In this document: piece after piece, positions 1-6,542 of the stretch | Numbering within the stretch: position 1 is the first letter of the stretch | Layout: each line of letters starts with the position of its first letter | From: an uncultured Solirubrobacteraceae bacterium | GTDB lineage: Bacteria > Actinomycetota > Thermoleophilia > Solirubrobacterales > Solirubrobacteraceae | NCBI GenBank assembly: GCA_955652345.1 | Contig: CATPBV010000207.1 | Span: 1-6,542 of the forward strand | Length of the DNA stretch: 6,542 bases | Reading direction: 5' to 3' | The notes under the pieces: generated by a model | Databases searched by the model: none | Told to the model about the DNA's origin: nothing | Seen by the model: the letters and a program-made list of their open reading frames with translations, nothing else | Position numbers and translations under genes: made by a program

Positions 1-22
1 GACCGACAGGGAGGGGCGCTAG
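1..22 (+). CDS. Possible 3' end of an upstream gene, stop codon only
   Basis: In the same frame as the following NRPS gene, the window's first bases read as six codons (Thr-Asp-Arg-Glu-Gly-Arg) followed by a TAG at 20-22, which lies directly against the GTG start at 23. An upstream gene ending here would fit a tightly packed operon with translational coupling. Six residues identify no family, and the other two forward frames stay open across this stretch, so an upstream gene could also end elsewhere or overlap further. The C domain that opens the next protein needs a donor carrier protein, so an upstream NRPS, PKS or loading gene is likely nearby; that is inference. Confidence 0.3.
8..16 (+). 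promoter_or_regulatory. Shine-Dalgarno site of the first NRPS gene
   Basis: The purine run AGGGAGGGG contains GGAGG at 10-14, eight bases before the GTG at 23. This is a strong ribosome-binding site at normal spacing. An in-frame TAG at 20-22 rules out any start further upstream. Together these fix the GTG as the start. Confidence 0.75.
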
Positions 23-3000
23 GTGTCCGCCACCCGGTCTCCCGCCCCGACCATCCCGAAGCGATCGGCCAATGGGCCGCGGCCGCTCTCGTTCCCGCAG
101 GAGCGGCTGTTCCTGCTGGACCGGATCACCCCAGGGCTGGGCGCCTACAACGTGCCGACGCTCGTCCGCATCCCGGCAACCCTCGACGGCGGACTGCTCG
201 AGCGGGCATTTGACGCTGTGATCGCTCGCCACGAGATCCTGCGCACCAGGATCGAGCTGATCGACGGCGCCCCCGCGCAGGAGGTGATGGACGCGCGCCC
301 GTTCGAGCTGAGCGTGTTCGATGTCCGCTCCGTCCCCGCGGCCGAGCGCGACGCCGAGGCTCGTCGGCTCCTCGGCGAGCTCGCCGCCCGTCCCTTCGAC
401 CTGTCCGGGGATATCCTGCTGCGCGCCGGCCTCGCACACCTAGGCGATCACGATCTGCTGCTGGTCGTGTTCCACCACGCCGGCTCTGACCACGTTTCGA
501 GCGCGCTCCTGTTCGGCGAGCTGGATGAGCTGTACGGCGCGCTGCTCGAGGGGCGCCGGCCGCAGCTGCCCGAGCTCCCCATCCAGTATGCGGACTACGC
601 GCAGTGGCAGCGCGAGCAGTTAACCGGCGAGCGGCTCGCGGAGCTGGTCGGCTATTGGCGCGCCAAGCTCGCGGGTGCGCCCGACCGCCTCGAGCTTCCG
701 ACCGACCGGCCTAGGCCGGCCGTCCAAAGCTACCGGGGCGAGCTCAGGGAGTTCACGATCGACGCCGAGCTGGCATCGCGGCTGCGAGAGCTCGCGCGTC
801 GCGAAGGCGTATCGATGTTCATGCTCCTGCTGGCGGCGTGGGGCGTCCTGCTCCATCGCTACACCGGCGCCGATGACCTAGTGATCGGGGCGCCCGCGTC
901 CGGGCGCCATCACGATGAGATCGCCTCCCTTCTCGGGTTCTTCTCGAACACGCTTGCACTTCGCAGTGATCTCTCCGGTGACCCCACGTTCTCGGAGCTG
1001 CTGGCGCGCGTCAAACTCACCACGCTCGAGGCCCAGATCCACCAGGAGCTCCCCTTCGAGAAGCTCGTCGAGGCGCTGAATCCGGACCGCGCACAGAGCC
1101 ACTCGCCCGTGTTCCAGGTGCTGCTCGGCTTCGATGTGGCGCCGGCGCGCCCTCCGAGCCTGGCGGGCAATGTGCTCGAGCAGCTTCCGACTCCGGGCTG
1201 GCGGTGGTCGCGGTTCGACCTGTCGATCGTCCTGCGAGACCTGACGAGCGGAGAGCTTCGCGCTAGCGTCGAGTATGCGACCGATCTGTTCGACGCGAGC
1301 ACGATCGAGCGCTTGATCGGCCACCTGCGCACGCTGCTCGCATCGGCCGCAGGCGACCCCGGCAAGCGCCTCTCACAGCTCGGGATCCTGACGGCAGAGG
1401 AGCGTCACGAGCTGCTGGTCGAGCGCAATGACACAGACAGCACGTATGACCACCGCTGCCTTCACGAGCTGTTCTCCGAGCAGGCCGCGCGCACCCCGGA
1501 CGCGATCGCAGTCACATCAGGCGGGCAGCGGATCACGTACGGGGAGCTCGACCGGTGGACCAACCAGCTCGCCCGGGAGCTGGCGGACCTCGGGGTCACC
1601 CCGGGATCGCTTGTCGGGATCTGCGTCGAGCGCGGGGTCGAGCTCGTGAGCGCGTTGCTCGGCGTTCTGAAGGCCGGTGCGGCATACGTCCCGATTGAGC
1701 CCACCTACCCTCCGCAGCGCCAGGAGCTGATGCTGGCCGACTGCGCGGCGAGCGTCCTCATCACCGAGGAGCGGCTGCGGGGTGTGGTCGACCCGAAGGA
1801 CGCCACCGTTCTGTGCGTGGACTCCGACCGCCCGCGGATCGCCGCCCAGCCCGACGAACGGCTCGATTTGTCAGCGAATCCCGATGAGCCTGCGTATGTG
1901 ATCTATACGTCCGGCTCGACGGGGCAGCCGAAGGGCGTGCAGATACGGCATCGGTCCGTGGCCAACCTCGTGGCTCACATGCGCGAGCGGCCCGGGATCG
2001 GCCCTGACGACATCCTGGCCAACTTGACGACACCCGCGTTCGACCTCTCGGTACCCGACTGGTATCTCCCGCTCACGACCGGGGCGCGGCTCGTGATCGT
2101 GCCGCGGGAGGCGACGCTCGACGGCGTCGAGCTTGCGGACTGGCTGGCTCGCACCGGCGCGACCTTCGTGCAGGCGACGCCGACAACATGGCAGCTGCTC
2201 GTCGATGCCCGCTGGATGGGAAGTCCTGAGCTGAAGATCGTCTGCGGCGGCGAGGCCCTCCCCCGCGCGCTCGCGCAGGAGCTGCTGGCGCGCGCCGGCT
2301 CGCTGTGGCACATGTATGGACCGACCGAGACCACCGTATGGTCCTCCGCGCTCGAGCTCGGACCGGGAGAAGGCCCCGTGCCGATCGGATCCCCGATCGC
2401 CAACACGTCGTTCTACGTGCTCGACCACCATGGCCAGCCGGTGCCGATCGGCGTTCCCGGTGAGCTCTACATCGGTGGCGACGGGGTCGCGCTCGGCTAC
2501 CTGAACCGCCCCGAGCTGAATGCGGAGAAGTTCGTCGATGACCCGTTCGCGGAATCTGGTCCGCTGTACCGGACCGGCGACCTGATGCGCTGGCGGGAGA
2601 ACGGGACGCTCGAGTTCCTGGGCCGGATCGACCAGCAGGTCAAGCTCCGGGGGTTCCGGATCGAGCTGGGCGAGATCGAAGCGGTGCTCGATTCCCACCC
2701 CGACGTCGGCGCATCGGTGGTGATCGTCCGAGAGGACAAGCCCGGCGACCAGCGGCTCGGGGCATACATCGTCGCCGCGGGCGACGAGGCACCCGAGCTC
2801 GAGGACCTGCGCCGCCTGCTGCGCACGAAGCTGCCGCCGTTCATGGTGCCATCGGCGTTCGTGGTTCTCCCATCGCTGCCCGTGACGGCGAACGGAAAGC
2901 TCGACCGGGCCGGCTTGCCCGCTCCCGACGGTGCGCGACCCGACCTCGCGCGGTCGTTCGCGGCGCCCGAGACCCCGCTTCAGGAGACGCTCGCTTCGAT

Positions 3001-3256
3001 CTGGCGCGAGGTGCTCGCGGTCGACCGTGTGGGGATCGACGATGACTTCTTCGACCTCGGCGGGCACTCGCTGCTGGCGGTCAAGATGCTTGCGCGCGTG
3101 CAAGAGGCGCTGGGTCTGGATCTGTATCTGGGTCGCGTGTTCGAGGCCTCGACGATCCGCGAGCTGTCGGCGAGCATCAGCACGGAGCTGATGGGCGAGG
3201 CGCCCGACGACGAGCTCGCGGCGCTGCTCGCCGAAGTGGAGGCGATGGAGCCGTGA
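23..3256 (+). CDS. Nonribosomal peptide synthetase, single C-A-T module
   Basis: Complete 1077-residue elongation module, a normal size for C-A-T, with a GTG start. The C domain (about 20-455) joins the upstream chain to this module's amino acid. It shows LSFPQERLFLL (22-32), HHAGSDH (151-157, the usual final Gly being His), GFFSNTLALR (305-314) and HQELPFE (340-346). The A domain (about 477-967) forms the aminoacyl-AMP and loads the carrier. It shows YTSGSTGQPKG (628-638), YGPTE (765-769), YRTGDL (849-854), RGFRIELGEIE (876-886) and catalytic Lys959 in NGKLD. Aligned by hand to GrsA, its specificity residues are D674 L675 P678 Q717 V740 G742 M764 V772 W773 K959, partly glycine-like; substrate uncertain. 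The T domain (about 983-1053) has LGGHSL with phosphopantetheine site Ser1016. LGGHS followed by no E domain suggests an L or achiral residue is passed on. The protein ends in an acidic tail (1062-1077), a possible docking element for the next protein. Cytosolic; no signal peptide or membrane segment. Confidence 0.96.
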   Translation: MSATRSPAPTIPKRSANGPRPLSFPQERLFLLDRITPGLGAYNVPTLVRIPATLDGGLLERAFDAVIARHEILRTRIELIDGAPAQEVMDARPFELSVFDVRSVPAAERDAEARRLLGELAARPFDLSGDILLRAGLAHLGDHDLLLVVFHHAGSDHVSSALLFGELDELYGALLEGRRPQLPELPIQYADYAQWQREQLTGERLAELVGYWRAKLAGAPDRLELPTDRPRPAVQSYRGELREFTIDAELASRLRELARREGVSMFMLLLAAWGVLLHRYTGADDLVIGAPASGRHHDEIASLLGFFSNTLALRSDLSGDPTFSELLARVKLTTLEAQIHQELPFEKLVEALNPDRAQSHSPVFQVLLGFDVAPARPPSLAGNVLEQLPTPGWRWSRFDLSIVLRDLTSGELRASVEYATDLFDASTIERLIGHLRTLLASAAGDPGKRLSQLGILTAEERHELLVERNDTDSTYDHRCLHELFSEQAARTPDAIAVTSGGQRITYGELDRWTNQLARELADLGVTPGSLVGICVERGVELVSALLGVLKAGAAYVPIEPTYPPQRQELMLADCAASVLITEERLRGVVDPKDATVLCVDSDRPRIAAQPDERLDLSANPDEPAYVIYTSGSTGQPKGVQIRHRSVANLVAHMRERPGIGPDDILANLTTPAFDLSVPDWYLPLTTGARLVIVPREATLDGVELADWLARTGATFVQATPTTWQLLVDARWMGSPELKIVCGGEALPRALAQELLARAGSLWHMYGPTETTVWSSALELGPGEGPVPIGSPIANTSFYVLDHHGQPVPIGVPGELYIGGDGVALGYLNRPELNAEKFVDDPFAESGPLYRTGDLMRWRENGTLEFLGRIDQQVKLRGFRIELGEIEAVLDSHPDVGASVVIVREDKPGDQRLGAYIVAAGDEAPELEDLRRLLRTKLPPFMVPSAFVVLPSLPVTANGKLDRAGLPAPDGARPDLARSFAAPETPLQETLASIWREVLAVDRVGIDDDFFDLGGHSLLAVKMLARVQEALGLDLYLGRVFEASTIRELSASISTELMGEAPDDELAALLAEVEAMEP
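3238..3242 (+). promoter_or_regulatory. Shine-Dalgarno site and GTGA start/stop overlap of the second NRPS gene
   Basis: GGAGG at 3238-3242 lies inside the last codons of the first gene, ten bases before a GTG at 3253. The stop of the first gene (TGA 3254-3256) overlaps that GTG as GTGA, the usual arrangement for translational coupling, which would keep the two synthetases near equal amounts. In-frame ATGs at 3337 and 3349 are alternative starts. They would remove a charged N-terminal segment, and I see no comparable ribosome-binding site before them. Confidence 0.65.
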
Positions 3257-6200
3257 GCGCCACCGATCGTGACAGCGTCGAGCGCCGGCTCGAGCGCCTC
3301 AGCCCAGGTCAACGGGCGCTGCTCGAGCAGCGCCTGATGGAGCGGCGGATGGAGGTCGCGCGGAGCACCGCGATCGCCCCGCGCCCCGAGGACGGCCCGG
3401 CGCCGCTCTCATATGCGCAGGAGCTTCTCTGGCTGCTGAGCCAGGTGTTCGACGACGGGATCGCTTACAACGCGCCGGGCGCGTTCCAGCTCAAGGGCCC
3501 ACTCGACCTCGACCTGCTCGCACGCGCGCTCGCGGCGCTGGTCGAGCGGCACTCGGTGCTCCGCACCACCTACAAGCTGATTGACGGCATACCGATGCAG
3601 GTGATCGGGGGCTCCACGGAAGTCGAGATCAACCAGGTCGACCTGTCACATCTGGATGCCGACGCCGGGCTCGCCGAGTCTCAGCGCATCTTGAAGAACG
3701 AGTCCCGGTATCGCTTCGACCTCGTCAACGGGCCGGTGGTGCGACCGACCGTGATCCGCCTGGCGGCGGACGAGCACATCCTGATGCTCAACATGCACCA
3801 CATCGCCACTGATGGCTACTCGCGGAGCGCGCTGTACCGAGACCTGACCGTGCTGTACGAGGCATTCGCGAAAGGGCTGCGCACGCCGCTGACGCCGCTG
3901 CGAATCGAGTACGCGGACTACGCCGTGTGGCAGCGAAAGTGGCTCGACGGGGGAATCTCCGACGGCCAGCTCGAGTACTGGAAGGCCAAGCTCGCCGGAT
4001 CGCCATCGCGCCTGGACCTGCCGGCCGACTTTCCGCGGCCGCCGGTCCGCTCATGGGTCGGGGATCACATGAGCCTGATGCTCGACCTGGAGACCCGCGA
4101 TGCGCTGCGCGCGACCGCCCGGCGCGGCGATGCGACGCTGTTCGTGGCGTTGCTCGCGACCTTCGGGCTGCTGCTGTCGCGCTACTCCGGCCAGGAGGAC
4201 ATCGTCGTCGGGACGCCGTTCGCCGGTCGCAACCGCACCGAGCTCGAGTCGATGGTCGGCTACTTCATCAACCCGCTGGCTCTGCGCCTGGACCTCTCAG
4301 GCGACCCGAGCTTCGATGAGCTCCTGGCTCGCGCTCGCCACACCACGCTCGAGGCGTTCGCCAACGCCGACGTCCCGTATGAGTCGGTCGTGCGCGCCAC
4401 GAACCCCCAGCGCGACCTCAGCCAGACTCCCGTGTTCCAGGCGATGGTGGTCTTCCACAACCCGGCCTGGCAGACCGAGAGGCCGAAGTTCGAGCCCGAG
4501 GGGCTTCGGAGCGTCGAGATCTCGCACGAGAAGGGGTGGGCGAAGTTCGACCTCCTGCTCGGGATGAGCGAGCGCACGACTGGACTGAACACCACCTGGG
4601 AGTACAGCACTGAGCTGTTCAAGCCCGACACGGTGGCACGGATGATGGAGCACTTCCGCACGCTCGCGCAGAGCGCCGCGGCCGCCCCCGAGCGGCGCCT
4701 GTCCAGGTTGTCGATGCTGTCCGAGTCAGAACGCGCGAAGGTCCTGCACTCCTGGAACGCGCACCCCGAGCCGCTGCCCGAGCGCGAATCGATCAAGGAG
4801 CTGTTCGAGGAGCAGGTCGCTCGGACCCCCGATGCGCAGGCAGTCGCCTTCGAGAGCGAGCGTCTGACGTTCGGGCAGCTGAACGAGCGCGCCAACCGGA
4901 TCGCCTGGATGTTGCGCGAGCGGGGCGTCGGTCCCGGAAAGCTGGTGGGAGTCCTGATGGAGAAGTCGCTGCACCTGGTGCCGGCGGTGCTCGGCGTGGT
5001 CAAGGCGGGCGGCGCGTACATCCCGCTCGATCCGCTGTACCCGCCCGATCGGATCGACTTCATGGTCTCCGACGCGGAGCCGGAGCTGGTGCTGACCGAG
5101 GAGCGCAATCTCGAGATGCCGCTGACGAGCGACGTTCCCAGGATCGCGGTCGACGCTCCCGGCGTGCTCGAGTCCTATCCGGCGAGCGATCCGGAGGGGG
5201 CCGCGACCGGCCCGGATCTCGCATACGTGATCTACACGAGTGGCTCCACCGGCAAGCCGAAGGGCGCGATGATCCAGCACCGGAGCCTCGTCAGCGCGTA
5301 TTTCGCCTACGAGCGCGCGTACCGGCTGCGGGAGCTCCGCGCGCACGCGCAGATGGCGAGTTTCTCGTTCGACGTGTTCACCGGCGACATGATCCGCTCG
5401 CTGCTCGCCGGCGCCAAGCTTGTGCTGTGCCCGATCGAGACTGTCGTCGACCCCGCGGCGCTGTACGACCTGATGCTCGCGGAGGGCATCGACGCGGCAG
5501 AGTTCGTCCCCGCGACTGCTTCGCTGCTGTTCGAGTACCTGCAGCGCGAGGGTAGGACGCTCGGGCACATGCGCCTGGTGATCGTCTCGAGCGAGGCCTG
5601 GCGAAACGATCGCTACGTGTTCTTCAAGAGCCTGTGCGGCCCAACGACGCGGCTGATCAACGCCTACGGCCTGACCGAGGCCACGATCGACAGCACGTGG
5701 TTCGAGCCCGCCTCGGTCCAGGAGCTCCTGCCCGGCCGGTTCGTCCCGATCGGGCGGCCACTCGACAACACCCGGGCGTACATCCTCGATGCCGCGCTCG
5801 AGCCGCAGCCGATCGGGATCCCGGGCGAGCTGTGCGTCGGCGGGGTGGCGGTCGCACGTGGCTATCTGAACCGGCCCGAGCTGAGCGCGGAGAAATTCGT
5901 CCCGGACCGATTCGGAGGTGAGACCGATGGTCTCCTCTACCGGACCGGCGATCTCGCACGGTGGCTGCCGGACGGGACGATCGACTTCCTCGGCAGGACC
6001 GATCGCCAGATAAAGATCCGGGGCTTCCGGATCGAGCCCGGCGAGATCGAGGCGGTGCTCGAGCGTCATCCTCAGATCCGCGCCGCCGCGGTCGTCGATC
6101 GCATGGACCCCCGGGGAGAGCCCAGGCTCGTTGCGTACATCGACGCGGGTGGAGCGCCGCCGAGCGACGAGGAGTTGCGCGCGTTCGTCTCAGAGCACGT

Positions 6201-6542
6201 TCCCGGGTACATGGTCCCAAGCGCCAACGTGCTGCTCGACGAGCTCCCCTACACGCCCAACGGCAAGGTCGACCGCGACGCTCTTGCAGACCCCGAGTGG
6301 GACCAGGCAGCCGCCGCGGCGGAGTTCCTGGCGCCGCGCACCGACACCGAGCGGGCGGTCGCCGGCATCTGGGCAGTCGTGCTCGGCACCGAGGAGATCT
6401 CGATCCGCGACAACTTCTTCGCGCTCGGCGGACATTCGCTGATCGCGATGCAGGTGATGTCGCGGGTCCGTGACGAGCTCGGCGTCGCGCTCAGCCTGCG
6501 CGCGATCTTCGACGCTCCCACCGTGATGGAGCTGGCCGCTGC
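3253..6542 (+). CDS. Nonribosomal peptide synthetase, C-A-T module, 3' end outside window
   Basis: Open from the GTG to the window edge (1096 complete codons), truncated only by the edge. A charged, probably helical head (about 5-37, with SPGQRALLEQRL at 17-28) precedes the C domain (about 50-485): SYAQELLWLL (53-62), intact HHIATDG (182-188), GYFINPLALR (336-345), NADVPYE (371-377). The A domain (about 514-1010) shows YTSGSTGKPKG (661-671), YGLTE (805-809), YRTGDL (896-901), RGFRIEPGEIE (923-933) and catalytic Lys1005 in NGKVD. Specificity residues by hand alignment to GrsA are D707 V708 G711 E750 I777 S779 A804 I812 D813 K1005. This differs at two positions from the ornithine code D V G E I G S I D K, and the acidic E750 and D813 suit a basic side chain, so ornithine, or less surely lysine or arginine, is inferred. 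The T domain has LGGHSL with phosphopantetheine site Ser1062. It should accept the chain from the preceding protein; whether further modules, an E domain or a thioesterase follow cannot be seen. Confidence 0.95.
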   Translation, partial: MSATDRDSVERRLERLSPGQRALLEQRLMERRMEVARSTAIAPRPEDGPAPLSYAQELLWLLSQVFDDGIAYNAPGAFQLKGPLDLDLLARALAALVERHSVLRTTYKLIDGIPMQVIGGSTEVEINQVDLSHLDADAGLAESQRILKNESRYRFDLVNGPVVRPTVIRLAADEHILMLNMHHIATDGYSRSALYRDLTVLYEAFAKGLRTPLTPLRIEYADYAVWQRKWLDGGISDGQLEYWKAKLAGSPSRLDLPADFPRPPVRSWVGDHMSLMLDLETRDALRATARRGDATLFVALLATFGLLLSRYSGQEDIVVGTPFAGRNRTELESMVGYFINPLALRLDLSGDPSFDELLARARHTTLEAFANADVPYESVVRATNPQRDLSQTPVFQAMVVFHNPAWQTERPKFEPEGLRSVEISHEKGWAKFDLLLGMSERTTGLNTTWEYSTELFKPDTVARMMEHFRTLAQSAAAAPERRLSRLSMLSESERAKVLHSWNAHPEPLPERESIKELFEEQVARTPDAQAVAFESERLTFGQLNERANRIAWMLRERGVGPGKLVGVLMEKSLHLVPAVLGVVKAGGAYIPLDPLYPPDRIDFMVSDAEPELVLTEERNLEMPLTSDVPRIAVDAPGVLESYPASDPEGAATGPDLAYVIYTSGSTGKPKGAMIQHRSLVSAYFAYERAYRLRELRAHAQMASFSFDVFTGDMIRSLLAGAKLVLCPIETVVDPAALYDLMLAEGIDAAEFVPATASLLFEYLQREGRTLGHMRLVIVSSEAWRNDRYVFFKSLCGPTTRLINAYGLTEATIDSTWFEPASVQELLPGRFVPIGRPLDNTRAYILDAALEPQPIGIPGELCVGGVAVARGYLNRPELSAEKFVPDRFGGETDGLLYRTGDLARWLPDGTIDFLGRTDRQIKIRGFRIEPGEIEAVLERHPQIRAAAVVDRMDPRGEPRLVAYIDAGGAPPSDEELRAFVSEHVPGYMVPSANVLLDELPYTPNGKVDRDALADPEWDQAAAAAEFLAPRTDTERAVAGIWAVVLGTEEISIRDNFFALGGHSLIAMQVMSRVRDELGVALSLRAIFDAPTVMELAA

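Noticed and set aside
1871..3103. 410-codon open frame on the minus strand, opposite the first A and T domains
   Set aside because: Its translation is rich in Arg, His, Glu and Gln with no recognisable motif, and it lies fully antisense to intact NRPS core motifs. This is the usual shadow frame of a high-GC gene.
3337..3351. In-frame ATG codons at 3337 and 3349 as the start of the second NRPS
   Set aside because: The GTG at 3253 has a GGAGG at suitable distance and the coupled GTGA overlap, and the codons between keep the same usage and encode a plausible charged head.
3927..4567. Short plus-strand frames at 3927-4319 and 4100-4567
   Set aside because: They overlap the second NRPS in other frames and read as Arg/Ser/Pro-rich low-complexity sequence, while the NRPS frame carries clear C-domain motifs through the region.
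2481..5909. Near-identical DNA stretches in the two genes, for example around 2497-2534 and 5860-5897 and at the two carrier motifs
   Set aside because: They encode conserved A- and T-domain motifs (GYLNRPEL, LGGHSL). This is expected homology of paralogous modules, not a mobile repeat or evidence of recent recombination.
4726..6069. 447-codon open frame on the minus strand, opposite the second A domain
   Set aside because: It sits at nearly the same place relative to the A domain as the 1871-3103 frame, which is what shared sense-strand codon patterns would produce. The composition is Arg/Glu/His/Gln-rich with no domain signal.
1..6542. A novel non-NRPS system such as a phage-defence, retron or CRISPR-like element
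   Set aside because: Both strands are explained by two standard C-A-T genes that fill the window. I saw no repeat array, structured RNA, transposase or unassigned gap.

Overview
The window is the interior of a nonribosomal peptide synthetase (NRPS) operon from a high-GC bacterium. Codons are strongly G/C-ending (GAG, GAC, CTC, CTG, ATC, CGC dominate). That fits an actinobacterium, and possibly another high-GC soil lineage such as a myxobacterium; the sequence alone does not settle the taxon.

Layout: bases 1-22 probably hold the last codons of an upstream gene, ending in a TAG that abuts the next start. Bases 23-3256 are a complete one-module NRPS gene (condensation-adenylation-thiolation, C-A-T, 1077 aa). 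Bases 3253-6542 are a second NRPS gene, overlapping the first by 4 bp (GTGA), with the same C-A-T order; it runs off the right edge inside or just after its thiolation domain. The window is coding throughout on the + strand. I see no promoter, terminator, RNA gene, mobile element, CRISPR array or non-coding gap.

How they work together: each A domain should activate one amino acid and load it on the T domain that follows, and each C domain should join the upstream chain to that residue. The first protein opens with a C domain, so it needs an acyl or peptidyl donor encoded outside the window. Its T domain then feeds the C domain of the second protein, so the two form a two-residue extension segment made by two separate proteins. 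No epimerisation, methylation, cyclisation, reductase or thioesterase domain is visible. By hand alignment to GrsA PheA, the second A domain has a code (D V G E I S A I D K) close to the ornithine code, with acidic residues expected for a basic substrate. The first has a less typical code (D L P Q V G M V W K) that resembles glycine codes only in its second half.

The protein families are well known. What may be new is the peptide product, which this window cannot define. Points worth a second look are the two substrate codes, a Gly-to-His change in the first C-domain active-site motif, the short charged termini at the protein-protein junction, and a single TTA codon.
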